In this document: positions 17,242-26,145 of the stretch, piece after piece
How the letters are laid out: each line of letters starts with the position of its first letter
Numbering within the stretch: position 1 is the first letter of the stretch
Origin: Palsa-504 sp963839095
Lineage (GTDB): Bacteria; Actinomycetota; Actinomycetes; Streptosporangiales; Streptosporangiaceae
NCBI GenBank assembly: GCA_963839095.1
Contig: CAWIUF010000053.1
Span: 434,001 to 498,000 of the forward strand
Direction: 5' to 3'
Length of the DNA: 64,000 nucleotides
The notes under the pieces: model-generated
Databases searched by the model: none
Seen by the model: only the letters and a program-made list of their open reading frames with translations
What the model was told of the DNA's origin: nothing
Translations under genes and position numbers: made by a program

Positions 17242-17997
17242 GTGGACGATCTGGCCCGGCTGGTCGGCGAGCGGCTGCGCGCGGCGCGGCAGGAGCGCGG
17301 CCTGTCCCTCGGCGCGCTCGCCGAGGCGGCGCACGTCGGCAAGGGGTCGCTCTCGGAAATCGAGAACGGCGTCCGCAACCCGACCCTGGGCACGCTGTAC
17401 GCCCTCGCGGGCGCGCTCGGCGTGCCGCTGGCGACCCTGATCGCGGACCGGCCCGGCGTGCGGGTCGCCTCGCCCGGCATCGAGGCGCGGCTGCTCGACG
17501 TAAGCCACGACGCGGTCCCGGCGGCGGGGCAGACGGTGGAGGTCTACCGGCTGCGGCTCGAGCCCGGCCGCTTGCACCGGTCACCCGCCCACGGTCCCGG
17601 CGTCGTCGAGCACATGCTCGTGGTCACCGGGCGGGCCCGGGTAGGCCGCCTCGGCGAGGAAACCGAGATCGGCGCCGATCAGGCGGCGCACTGGGCCAGC
17701 GACGTCCCCCACGGGTACGCCGCCCTCGGGGCCGACCCGGTGGAGTCGGTGCTGGTCATCCGGTCGCCAAGCCCGATGAGGCGAGTGGGTAAACCCTTCG
17801 GGATCATGGCAAGGTGCGCCGGGAGCGGTGAGGCCGCTCAAGAGGTGGGGGCGGTGGGGCGGAGGAGGTGCAGGACGGCTTCCTCGATGGGGCCCTGGGT
17901 GGCCAGGCCGGCCGAGTTGTTCTCGCCGAGGTGGTCCAGGGCGTCGACGATGGTGTCGCCGCGGTCGTACCGCTCGATGACACGCGGGTCGATGTAG
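17242..17997 (+). CDS. XRE family regulator with C-terminal cupin domain
   Basis: GTG 17242 (VDDLARLVGERLRAARQERG) starts an N-terminal helix-turn-helix: LSLGALAEAAHVGKGSLSEI then ENGVRNPTLGTLYALAGAL. A cupin follows, with EVYRLRLEPGRLHRSPAHG, EHMLVVTGRARVG and ASDVPHGYAALG, a likely small-ligand sensor. Family members are about 180-190 aa. As read, the ORF runs to 17997 and overlaps the opposite topoisomerase gene by 160 bases, giving 251 aa. One missing base near 17775 would end it at TAA 17792 (183 aa), which I think is the true end. It is divergent from benE and probably represses or activates it in response to an aromatic acid. Confidence 0.75.
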   Translation: MDDLARLVGERLRAARQERGLSLGALAEAAHVGKGSLSEIENGVRNPTLGTLYALAGALGVPLATLIADRPGVRVASPGIEARLLDVSHDAVPAAGQTVEVYRLRLEPGRLHRSPAHGPGVVEHMLVVTGRARVGRLGEETEIGADQAAHWASDVPHGYAALGADPVESVLVIRSPSPMRRVGKPFGIMARCAGSGEAAQEVGAVGRRRCRTASSMGPWVARPAELFSPRWSRASTMVSPRSYRSMTRGSM

Positions 17998-18863
17998 GAG
18001 GCCCGGCATACGGCCGGGGTGTTGCCGAGATACTCGGAGACCTCCTTGACCACGCGGGCCACGGCCCGTTTGCGGCTGCTGGCCGAGGCGCGCGAGACCG
18101 GGGAGACGGCCAGGCCCACCGCGGCCAGCACGGTCGCGTTCCAGGTCCGGAAGTCCTTGGCGCTGACATCGAGGCCGGTCAGGAACTTGAGGTAGTCGTT
18201 GATGTCCGAGCCGTGCACCGGGTGCCACTGCCGGTCCTGGTAGTAGGCGAACAGCGCGTCGCCCTCGGCCGGCCGGGACCTGAGCTGCCGGACGATCCGG
18301 AGGAGCTCCGGGTCGGCCACCGCCTGGACCCGCTCGTAGCCGCCCTTGGCCGGGTAGTCGAACACGATCTCGCGGCCGGACAGGCGGACGTGCTCCCGGA
18401 GCAGCGTGGACAGCCCGTAGGTGCCGTTGTCCTCCGCGTACCGCTCCCCGCCGACCCGGAAGAAACCCAGGTCGAGCAGGCGGAACGAGGCCGCGAGGAC
18501 CCGTTCCCTGGTCAGGCCGCGCCCGGCCAGCTGGGCGGCGACGATCTCGCGCGCGTCGGGCAGGGCGGCGGCGAAATCGAGGACGTGGTCGTGCTTTTCC
18601 TTGTCCCGCTTCTCCCGCCAGCGCGGGTGGTACTGGTACTGCCGGCGCCCGGCGGCGTCGAACCCGACGGCCTGGATGTGCCCGTTCGGCCACGGGCAGA
18701 TCCACACCTCTTTCCAGGCCGGCGGGATCACCAGCTGGGCGATCCGGTCCCGTTCCTCCGGCGACACCGGCTGCCCGTCCGCGTCCAGGTAACGGAAACC
18801 GCGGCCGGACCGGATCCGCCGGATGCCGGGCCCGGTCACGTCACTGCGCCGGAGCCGCACCAC
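17838..18863 (-). CDS. DNA topoisomerase IB
   Basis: The protein is 341 aa, a poxvirus/eukaryote-type topoisomerase that relaxes supercoils through a 3'-phosphotyrosyl intermediate. The N-terminal domain has GRGFRYLDADGQPV, IPPAWKEVWICPWPNGHIQA and the conserved YHPRWREKRDKEK. The catalytic domain has FFRVGGERYAEDNGTYGLSTL, the arginine/lysine residues of VHGSDINDYLKFLTG and KDFRTWNATV. The nucleophilic tyrosine lies in CRASYIDPRVIERY. Such enzymes are common accessory topoisomerases in actinomycetes. The gene is divergent from the DUF574 methyltransferase. Confidence 0.9.
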   Translation of the reverse strand: MVRLRRSDVTGPGIRRIRSGRGFRYLDADGQPVSPEERDRIAQLVIPPAWKEVWICPWPNGHIQAVGFDAAGRRQYQYHPRWREKRDKEKHDHVLDFAAALPDAREIVAAQLAGRGLTRERVLAASFRLLDLGFFRVGGERYAEDNGTYGLSTLLREHVRLSGREIVFDYPAKGGYERVQAVADPELLRIVRQLRSRPAEGDALFAYYQDRQWHPVHGSDINDYLKFLTGLDVSAKDFRTWNATVLAAVGLAVSPVSRASASSRKRAVARVVKEVSEYLGNTPAVCRASYIDPRVIERYDRGDTIVDALDHLGENNSAGLATQGPIEEAVLHLLRPTAPTS

Positions 18864-18865
18864 CC

Positions 18866-18904
18866 GTGCTCGGTTGCCTGCCAGTGGTGCTCGGTTACCT
18901 GCCA
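18866..18904. repeat. 18-bp direct repeat pair upstream of topoisomerase IB
   Basis: GTGCTCGGTTGCCTGCCA (18866-18883) and GTGCTCGGTTACCTGCCA (18887-18904) differ at one base and are 21 bp apart, two helical turns. They lie directly upstream of the topoisomerase start in the divergent intergenic region. They could be a regulator binding pair. Confidence 0.4.
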
Positions 18905-19036
18905 GCCTGACCTCCCCAGTTCAGGCGCACCACACTTCCCTGCGGTGTTCCCGGCAAACACCGGGGACACGATCTCGGCCGCGGGGCGGCGGAAAACGGC
19001 ACCAGGCACGTGCACGGGTGGGGCAAGATTGTGGGG

Positions 19037-20065
19037 ATGTTCCGCAGGCGCAGTTCCGAAGCAGGCAAGAACGAGGCGGCCGCCGCCGGCCGGCACCATG
19101 GCCCCGCCCCGGCCGGCCTCAGCACCGATCACGGTGCCGGCCTCAGCACCGATCACGGTGCCGACCACCGACCGGGGCCGGACGGCCAGACGGGCCCGGG
19201 CGCCAGCAGGACGGGCCCTGGGGGCGGCCGCCGGCCGGGCTTGACGTCAGCCTGCCGCATCCGGCCCGGGTCCGGAACTACTGGCTGGGCGGCCGGGACT
19301 TCTACGCCGCCGACAAGGCGGCCGGCGAGGAGATCGGCCGGGAGTTCCCGCATCTGGCCGAGGCGGCGCGGGCCGAGCGTGCCTTCCTGGTCCGGGCGGT
19401 GCGGTTCCTGGCCGGCCCGGCCCGGATCCGGCAGTTCCTCGACGTCGGCTCCGGCCTGCCCGCCGGGGGCAACACCCACGAGATCGCGCAGGGCATCGCG
19501 CCGGACACCCGGATCGTCTACGCCGACCACGACCCGGCGGTCATCCTGCACGCCAAGACGCTGCTGAGCAACCCGATGCTGGCCAGCACGCCGCGAGGGC
19601 GCCGTCTACTACGCCGACGCCGACCTGCGGGACGTGGCCGCGGTGCTGGCCGCCGCGGCTACCACCCTCGACCTGTCCCGGCCGGTCGCGCTGATCATGC
19701 TGGGCGTCCTCGGCCACATCGACGACTTCGGCGCGGCCCGCTCGATCACGAGCCAGCTGATGAGCGAACTGCCCGCGGGCAGCTACCTGGTCATCGCCGA
19801 CGGGGTGGCCGACAGCGACTCCGCCGTGAGCGCCCAGCGCCGGTACGACGCGAGCGCGCGGCCCCGGTACGGTGCCAGCGCGCCCGCGCCCTACCGGCTG
19901 CGCAAACCGGACGAGCTGGCCAGCTTCTTCGCCGGGCTCGACCTGACCGAACCGGGCGTGGTGCCGTGCCCGCAGTGGCGGCCGGACGGGCGCGGAGCCA
20001 GCCTTCCGGGCGGGCGGGACGACGCCGGGACGGCGGCCTACTGCGGGGTAGCCAGGAAGCCGTAG
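19037..20065 (+). CDS. DUF574/SAV2177 family SAM-dependent methyltransferase, compensating frameshifts
   Basis: The family signature is clear: GLDVSLPHPARVRNYWLGG, FYAADKAAGEEI, RQFLDVGSGLPAGGNTHEIAQ (SAM motif) and VYADHDPAV in one frame. VALIMLGVLGHI and RLRKPDELASFFAGLDLTEPGVVPCPQWRP follow in the next. A shift near 19600 joins them. The start is uncertain: ATG 19037 (MFRRRSSEAGKNEA) after GTGGGG is in the frame of the C-terminal half and needs one opposite shift near 19225-19240, so the two compensate. Members are abundant in actinomycetes, of unknown substrate. The N-terminal extension contains a 24-bp tandem duplication. Confidence 0.7.
19115..19162 (+). repeat. 24-bp tandem duplication inside the methyltransferase N-terminus
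   Basis: Two perfect copies of a 24-bp unit (19115-19138 and 19139-19162), each reading GLSTDHGA in frame, stand head to tail in the variable N-terminal extension. The length is a multiple of three, so the frame is kept. It is a simple replication-slippage duplication. Confidence 0.75.
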
Positions 20066-20132
20066 CCACCGCCGAAGGCGGAGCGGACGCCGGGCGGGCA
20101 CCCGAACAGATGCCCGCGCGGGCGGCTAAACA

Positions 20133-20172
20133 ACGAATCGTCGTTTTAGGCCGCATTTACGCAACGATTCGT
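20133..20172. promoter_or_regulatory. Two ACGAWTCGT operator-like sites upstream of ddaH-rocD
   Basis: ACGAATCGT (20133-20141) and ACGATTCGT (20164-20172) are each near-perfect 9-bp palindromes, both followed by CG and preceded by CA, with centres 31 bp apart, about three helical turns. They lie 60-100 bases before the ddaH start in an AT-richer patch. This geometry suits an Lrp/AsnC- or ArgR-like oligomeric regulator of arginine/ornithine use, though no regulator gene is adjacent. Confidence 0.5.
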
Positions 20173-20230
20173 CGCTGACACGCATGACCGGCGCATGTTT
20201 TCCCGCCCGCCGAACCCCTAACCTGGCCTC

Positions 20231-21047
20231 ATGATCACGAGGGAGCGCCGGGCCATCGCGCGCAGGTACCTGATGTGCCCGCCTGAGCACTTCGCCGTCA
20301 CCTACGCCATCAACCCGTGGATGGCACCGGACGAGCCGACCGACGCGGCCCGCGCGATGCGGCAGTGGACCCGGCTGCGCCAGGTCTACCTCGAGCTCGG
20401 CCACGACGTGCAGACGATCGAGCCGGTGGCCGGGCTGCCCGACATGGTGTTCGCCGCCAATGGCGGCACCGTGGTCGGCGGCAAGGTGCTCGGCGCCCGG
20501 TTCCGCTACCCGCAGCGGGCCGGAGAGGCCGGCGCGTACCTGGACTGGTTCGCCGGCCGCGGCTACCGGGAGCTACGGGTACCCGAGCACGTCCACGAGG
20601 GCGAGGGCGACATCCTGTTCGCCGGCGACGTCCTGCTGGCGGGCTACGGCTTCCGCAGCGACCAGGCCGTCGCCGCCGAGCTGGCCGGCTGGTTCGGGCT
20701 GCCGGTGATCAGCCTGCGGCTGATCGACCCGCGCTTCTACCACCTGGACACGGCGCTGTGCGTGCTCGACGAGGACACCGCCATGTACTACCCGGCCGCG
20801 TTCGACGACGCCGGGCGGGCGGCCCTGGCCGCGCGGTTCACCGAGCTGATCGAGGTGAAGGACGAGGACGCCGAGGTGCTGGGCCTGAACGCGGTCAGCG
20901 ACGGGCGCCACGTGGTGCTGCCGGTGCAGGCGGCCACGCTGGCCGGCCAGCTGTTCCAGCGCGGGTTCATCCCCGTCGGCGGTAGACATGTCGGAGCTGC
21001 TCAAGGGCGGCGGCGGGGCCAAGTGCTGCACGCTGGAACTTCGGTAA
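20231..21047 (+). CDS. ddaH: Dimethylargininase / amidinotransferase-family hydrolase, one-base frameshift near the end
   Basis: This pentein-fold enzyme would hydrolyse NG,NG-dimethylarginine (or arginine-like substrates) to citrulline plus an amine. YLMCPPEHFAVTYAINPWM, DMVFAANGGTV, EGEGDILFAGDVLLAGYGFR and DPRFYHLDTALCVL are the core motifs with the catalytic His. As read, the ORF misses its end and fuses with rocD into 679 aa. Removing one G near 20981 gives VDMSELLKGGGGAKCCTLEL and TAA at 21045-21047, restoring the catalytic cysteine and a 271-aa protein. Since the corrected tail matches the family exactly, the fusion is almost certainly an artefact. rocD follows after 14 bases. Confidence 0.85.
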
Positions 21048-21061
21048 CAAGGAGGCACTCG

Positions 21062-22270
21062 ATGACCGAGACCACGACCAGCCTGCTCAAGCTGGGCGAC
21101 GAGTACGGCGCGCACAACTACCACCCGCTGCCGGTCGTCGCGGCCGAGGCCGCGGGCGCCTGGGTGACCGACGTGGAGGGGCGCCGCTACCTGGACATGC
21201 TCGCCGCCTACTCGGCGCTGAACTTCGGTCACGCGCACCCGCGGCTGGTCGCCGCGGCGCGCCAGCAGCTCGACCGCCTTACGCTGGTCAGCCGGGCGTT
21301 CCAGCACGACCAGTTCGGGCCGTTCTGCGCCGAGCTGGCCGAACTGGCGGGCATGGACGTGGTGCTGCCGATGAACACCGGCGCGGAGGCGGTCGAGACC
21401 GCGATCAAGGTCGCGCGCAAGTGGGGCTACACCGTCAAGGGCGTGCCGCGGGACCAGGCGGTGATCATCACCTTCGACGGCAACTTCCACGGCCGCACCA
21501 CCACGATCGTCAGCTTCTCCACCGACGAGGACGCCCGGGCCGACTTCGGCCCGTACACGCCCGGGTTCGTCACCGTGCCCTACGGCGACCTGGACGCGGT
21601 GACCGCCGCGGTCGCCGAACTCGGCGACCGGGTCGTCGCCGTGCTGGTCGAGCCGATCCAGGGCGAGGCCGGGGTGGTCGTGCCGCCGCCCGGCTTCCTG
21701 GCCGGGATCCGGTCGCTGTGCACCGACCAGAACATCGTGATGATCGCCGACGAGATCCAGTCCGGCCTGGGCCGGACCGGCCACACGTTCGCGTGCGCCG
21801 CCGAGGACGTGGTCCCGGACGCGTACCTGCTCGGCAAGGCGCTCGGCGGCGGCATCGTGCCGGTCTCCGCCATGGTGTCGACCTGGCCGGTGCTCGGGGT
21901 GCTGCAGCCGGGGCAGCACGGCTCGACGTTCGGCGGTAATCCGCTGGCGTGCGCGGTGGGGCGGGAGGTCGTGGCGATGCTGCGCACCGGGGAGTACCAG
22001 GCCCGGGCCCGGGTGCTCGGCGAGCGGATGCACGCGCGGCTGGGGGCGCTGCCCGCTTCGGCGGTGAGCAGCGTGCGCGGGCGCGGGCTGTGGGCCGGGG
22101 TCGAGTTCACCTCGCTGCCCGGGCGCGAGGTGTGCGAGCGGCTCGCCGCCCGCGGCGTGCTGGCCAAGGAGACCCACGGGAACGTCATCCGGCTCGCGCC
22201 GCCGCTGATCATCAGCGAGGAGGACCTCGACTGGGGCCTGGACCAGATCGAGGCCGCGATCCGGGGTTAG
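21062..22270 (+). CDS. rocD: Ornithine aminotransferase
   Basis: The protein is 402 aa, a class III PLP aminotransferase converting ornithine and 2-oxoglutarate to glutamate semialdehyde and glutamate. EYGAHNYHPLPVV is the typical start, with AAYSALNFGHAHP, PMNTGAEAVETAIK, FDGNFHGRTTTIVS, PIQGEAGVVVPPPGFL and IADEIQSGLGRTG. The PLP lysine is in YLLGKALGGGIVPVSA. ATG 21062 follows AAGGAGG, a strong ribosome binding site that shows it is a separate gene from ddaH. Together the two enzymes form a short catabolic route from (methyl)arginine/ornithine to glutamate. Confidence 0.93.
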   Translation: MTETTTSLLKLGDEYGAHNYHPLPVVAAEAAGAWVTDVEGRRYLDMLAAYSALNFGHAHPRLVAAARQQLDRLTLVSRAFQHDQFGPFCAELAELAGMDVVLPMNTGAEAVETAIKVARKWGYTVKGVPRDQAVIITFDGNFHGRTTTIVSFSTDEDARADFGPYTPGFVTVPYGDLDAVTAAVAELGDRVVAVLVEPIQGEAGVVVPPPGFLAGIRSLCTDQNIVMIADEIQSGLGRTGHTFACAAEDVVPDAYLLGKALGGGIVPVSAMVSTWPVLGVLQPGQHGSTFGGNPLACAVGREVVAMLRTGEYQARARVLGERMHARLGALPASAVSSVRGRGLWAGVEFTSLPGREVCERLAARGVLAKETHGNVIRLAPPLIISEEDLDWGLDQIEAAIRG

Positions 22271-22680
22271 GTCCCCTGGCGGGGGCCGAAGGCCAGGCCG
22301 GCGAACGAGGCGATCACGGCGGCGACCACGCTGAGCGTGCCGCCGTACAGGAACCACTTGCCCGGCGTGGTGGCCGTGATGATCACGGTGCCGCTGGCCA
22401 CCGGCATGGACAGGACGAACGCCGCGATGATCCAGCCGATCCCGGGCAGCAGCGCCCCGCTGACCGAGCGCATCGCCCAGGCCGCCAGCAGGCAGGTGAG
22501 CAGGATGACGGCGCAGCACACCAGCGCGGCCACCGGTACCGGCTTGGGCACCCGGCTGTACTGGAAGCTGCCGATCATGCCCTCCACCACGCCGGCGATG
22601 AACAGCACGCCGTAGACGCCGGCGGCGACGGGCCAGTCCGGCCCGCGCCGGCCGGCGGTACTGCCGGGGGCGGAATCCAT
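22267..22680 (-). CDS. DUF6113 four-helix membrane protein
   Basis: The protein is 137 aa with four hydrophobic helices, starting with GVYGVLFIAGVVEGMIGSF and ending ASFAGLAFGPRQGT. It is a small actinobacterial integral membrane family usually encoded directly downstream of mshB, as here (30 bases). Its function is unknown. Its stop overlaps the end of the convergent rocD. Confidence 0.8.
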   Translation of the reverse strand: MDSAPGSTAGRRGPDWPVAAGVYGVLFIAGVVEGMIGSFQYSRVPKPVPVAALVCCAVILLTCLLAAWAMRSVSGALLPGIGWIIAAFVLSMPVASGTVIITATTPGKWFLYGGTLSVVAAVIASFAGLAFGPRQGT

Positions 22681-22710
22681 GGCAGCAGGCTACTGGCTGA
22701 CGAGGCCTGG

Positions 22711-23451
22711 CTAGCTGAAGAGGTCGGCCTCGCGGCCGCCGGGGGCGGCGGCGGGGCCGCGCGGGCCGGCCAGCAGCGTGTAGTACTCCACCCCCACCAG
22801 GTCGTACCTGACCTGGTTGGACAGCGCGAACCAGGGCGGGTCCACGGTGATCTGGGTGGCGTGCGCGCGCATCGCCGCCTGCTTGCGGTCCAGGTAGGCG
22901 GCGGCGTCGATCTCGGTGGTGACCGGGCCGTCCGCCGCCGACGTGGCGTAGAACTTCGCCAGGCCGTACTGGCCGGCCTGCCGGAAGGCGTGCCAGGCGA
23001 CCTGGTGGGCCTGGATGTGATCGGGGTGGCCGTAGAAGCCGTTGGCGTCGTAGGTCACCAGCACCTGCGGCCGGACCTCGCGGATCACGTCGAGCAGCGC
23101 GGCCGCGGCCTCGTCCAGGTCCGCCCGCCAGAAACAGCGCGGGTCGTCGTTGCCCGCGGTGCCCATCATGCCCGAGTCGCGCCACCGGCCCGGGCCGCCG
23201 AGGTACCGGTGATCGGTCACGCCGAGCGCGGCGCAGGCGGCGTCGAGCTCGCCGATGCGGTACTCCCCCAGCTCGTCGGCGCCCAGGTGGGCCAGGTCGG
23301 GCGGGATGATCTCGCCCAGCTCGCCGAGCGTGCAGGTGACCAGCGTGACCTGCGCCCCTTCGGCGGCGTATTTGGCCATCGTGGCCCCGGTGCCGATCGA
23401 CTCGTCGTCCGGGTGGGCGTGCACGAGCAGCAGCCGCCGCGCTGGATCCAT
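22711..23451 (-). CDS. mshB: N-acetyl-1-D-myo-inositol-2-amino-2-deoxy-alpha-D-glucopyranoside deacetylase
   Basis: This 246-aa zinc deacetylase of the PIG-L/LmbE family acts in mycothiol synthesis, freeing the amine of GlcNAc-inositol before cysteine ligation. The zinc motif is VHAHPDDESIGTG with a second His in GHPDHIQAHQVAWHAF; MMGTAGNDDPRCFWRADLDEA and the ending GGREADLFS are typical of MshB. ATG 23451 (MDPARRLLLVHAHPDDE) was chosen; the frame is open upstream but there it overlaps the divergent peptidase start. Its presence is one of the clear markers of an actinomycete. Confidence 0.9.
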   Translation of the reverse strand: MDPARRLLLVHAHPDDESIGTGATMAKYAAEGAQVTLVTCTLGELGEIIPPDLAHLGADELGEYRIGELDAACAALGVTDHRYLGGPGRWRDSGMMGTAGNDDPRCFWRADLDEAAAALLDVIREVRPQVLVTYDANGFYGHPDHIQAHQVAWHAFRQAGQYGLAKFYATSAADGPVTTEIDAAAYLDRKQAAMRAHATQITVDPPWFALSNQVRYDLVGVEYYTLLAGPRGPAAAPGGREADLFS

Positions 23452-23497
23452 GCCCGTGAGCCTACTGGGGGTCACGGGACTGGCAAGATTGGCGGTT

Positions 23498-25644
23498 ATG
23501 ACCGAGAGTTTCCCGCGCCAGGAAGCCAGGACCAGGCGGTTCACGCTCGGGGTACCCCGCGCGTTCCGCGTCTCGCCCGACGGATCCCGGGTGACCTACC
23601 TGCGCACCCAGGGCGGCAGCGACCCGGTGACCTGCCTGTGGGTGCTGGACGTGGCCGAAGGGAATCGAGCGGCTGGCCGTCGACCCGCGGACGCTGGGCG
23701 GGGGTGGCGACGAGGCGGACCTGCCGCCGGAGGAACGCGCCCGCCGGGAACGGGTCAGGGAGTCGGCCGGCGGCGTCGTCGCCTACGCCACCGACGCGGA
23801 CCTCACGCTGGCGGTCTTCTCCTGGTCGGGACGGGTCTGGGCGGTGGACGTGATCCAGCCGGGCGCGGCCCCCTACGAGGTGGCGGTGGCGGGTACCGCG
23901 CTGGACCCCCGGCCCGACCCGGCCGGGAAGCGGCTGGCCTACGTCAGCGCCGGGGCTTTGCGGGTGGCCAGCCTCAGTGGTGAGGCGGGTGAGGATCAGG
24001 TGCTAGCCGACCCGCGGGGCGCCGCGGGGGTGACGTTCGGGCTGGCCGAGTTCATCGCGGCCGAGGAGATGGACCGGACCCGCGGCTACTGGTGGTCCCC
24101 GGACGGCTCGGCGCTGCTGGTGGAGCGGGTGGACGAGACCCCGGTCCAGCGCTGGCACATCGCCGACCCGGCCAACCCCGAGCGCCCGCCCGCGGTGGTG
24201 GCCTATCCCGCGGCCGGCACCCCGAACGCCGCCACTTCCCTCGTCCTGGCCCGGCTCGACGGCACCGTCACTGACGTCGAGACCGGCGGTGACGCCTTCC
24301 CCTACCTGGTCACCGCCAGCTGGTCGGACGGGCACGACCCGCTGGTGGTGGTGCAGAGCCGGGACCAGCGCACGGTGCGGCTGCTGTCCGTCGACCCGGG
24401 CACCGGCCGGAGCACGGTGCTGCGCGAGGACACCGACCCGGTCTGGGTGGAGATCGTCCCCGGCGTCCCGGCCTGGACCGCGGACGGCCGCCTGATCTGG
24501 ACCGCCGACCGCGACGGCACCCGCCGCCTGCTGGCCGGCCCGCCCGGGAACCTCGAGCCGGTGACGCCGCCGGGCCTGCAGGTACGCGGGGTGCTGGGCG
24601 TCGACGGCGACACCGTGCTGTTCTCGGCGTCGGACGAGCCGACCGAGATCGGGCTGTGGGCCTGCGGTCCCGGCGGCCTGAGGAGGATCAGCGACGGCGG
24701 CACGATCGAGACCGGCACCGCCGGCGGCGGGACCGTCGTCGTGGCCAGCCGCGGCCCCGACGACGACCGCGCGGCGTTCCGGGTGCACCGCGACGGGCGT
24801 GTGGTCGCCGAGCTCGCCTCGCACGCCGAAACCCCGGCGCTGCCCGCGCCCCGGCCCGCGTGGTTCAGCGCCGGGGACGCGGGAGATCCGCACCGCGGTG
24901 CTGTTCCCCTCGTGGCATCAGCCCGGCCAGTCTCGGCCAGCACAGCAGCTGCCGGTGCTGCTCGACCCGTACGGCGGGCCGCACGCGCAGCGGGTGCTGA
25001 AGTCCCGCGCCTCCTACCTGAACGGGCAGTGGTTCGCCGAGCACGGCTTCGCGGTGATCGTCGCGGACGGCCGGGGCACCCCGGCCCGCGGCCCGGAGTG
25101 GGAGCGGGCGGTGGCCGGCGACCTGGCCGGCCCGGTCCTGGAGGACCAGGTCGAGGCGCTGCACGCGGCCGCCGGCCGGTACCCCGACCTGGACACCGGG
25201 CGGGTCGCGATCCGCGGCTGGTCGTTCGGCGGGTTCCTGGCCGCACTGGCCGTGCTGCGCCGCCCGGACGTGTTCGGCGCGGCCATCGCGGGCGCGCCGG
25301 TCACCGACTGGCGCCTGTACGACACCCACTACACCGAGCGCTACCTGGGGCAACCCGACGAGCAGGCGGAGGCCTACGAACGGTCCGGGCTAAAGATTTA
25401 TGCCGAACGGGCGGCCGATCACCGGCCCCTGATGCTGATCCACGGGCTCGCGGACGACAACGTGGTGGTGGCGCACACGCTGCGGCTCTCGGGGACACTG
25501 CTGGCGGCGGGCTACCCGCACACGGTGCTGCCGCTGACCGGGATCACCCACATGGCGTCCCAGGAGACGGTGGCGGAGAACATGCTCCTGCTCCAGCTCG
25601 ACTTCCTCCGCCGCGCCCTGGGCGTCACGGCTCGTCAAAGCTGA
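23498..25644 (+). CDS. S9 family prolyl oligopeptidase/DPP-like serine peptidase, two frameshifts
   Basis: MTESFPRQEARTRRFTLGVP starts at ATG 23498 with FRVSPDGSRVTYLRT, the first blade of a beta-propeller. After a surplus base near 23655 the propeller continues (EEMDRTRGYWWSPDG and others). After another near 24880 comes the alpha/beta-hydrolase domain: PVLLDPYGGPHAQRV, the nucleophile elbow GWSFGGFLAAL, the acid in HGLADDNVVV and the His in GITHMASQ. The corrected length is 714 aa, normal for S9 acylaminoacyl/dipeptidyl peptidases. No signal peptide is seen, so it is probably cytosolic. All three catalytic residues lie in one frame. Confidence 0.8.
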
Positions 25645-25975
25645 ACACGCCGTCGGGGCCGGGAGCGAAGGGGCGGGTTTCTACTACGGCGTCGGGGTTC
25701 AGGGGGCCGTAGATGTGGGGATACGGCAGGTCCTGGCCGGGGACGGGCTCGTAGCGGATCTCCGGGCTCACCCGTTCGGTGTCGATGATGAGCAGGACCA
25801 GTTCGGGGGCGCCCTGGAAATAGGCGTTCGCGACCCGGGCGACCTGGGCGGCCTGCGAGGCGTGGATGAAGCCTTCCTCGGCCAGGGAAATGCCGCGGGC
25901 GGACGTCGTGTACTGGCCGTCGCGCCGGGACTGCTCCCAGTCCGCCGCCTCCGCGATGTGGTAGATGAGCGTCAC
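25625..25975 (-). CDS. DUF952 family protein
   Basis: The protein is 116 aa from GTG 25975 (VTLIYHIAEAADWEQSRRDG). It contains GFIHASQAAQVARVANAYF, LVLLIIDTERVSPEIRYEP and YPHIYGPLNPDAVV, the full DUF952 signature, with the conserved FIH and PHIYGPL. Its biochemical role is unknown. The frame is open to 26020 but family members begin near the chosen start. It overlaps the S9 peptidase tail to tail by 20 bases. Confidence 0.85.
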   Translation of the reverse strand: MTLIYHIAEAADWEQSRRDGQYTTSARGISLAEEGFIHASQAAQVARVANAYFQGAPELVLLIIDTERVSPEIRYEPVPGQDLPYPHIYGPLNPDAVVETRPFAPGPDGVFSFDEP

Positions 25976-26145
25976 CACACGGGAGTGTAGCCAGCCGAGT
26001 GTAGCCAGGGTCACAGCCACGATGAGGTCTCGGTCACTGCGCGACCCGGACGGGTGGAATAGGTTCTAGGTCAACACGCGGGACGGCCGGCTTGTTCCGG
26101 CATGCGGCGCGTGGCGTTAACCTTGATACAGCGAGGACGCTGAGG

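Noticed and set aside
18836..19168. Minus-strand 110-codon frame upstream of topoisomerase IB, reading WQVTEHHWQATEHGW
   Set aside because: The repeat-like peptide comes from the 18-bp direct repeats; no start signal or family match, and it opposes the methyltransferase start.
20231..22270. A 679-aa bifunctional DdaH-RocD enzyme
   Set aside because: One surplus base explains the fusion, the catalytic Cys of DdaH is lost in it, and rocD has its own strong ribosome binding site.
20573..23185. Minus-strand 870-codon frame across ddaH, rocD and mshB
   Set aside because: Its product is low-complexity Arg/Gly/Pro/His sequence opposite well-defined genes; it is open only because of high GC content.
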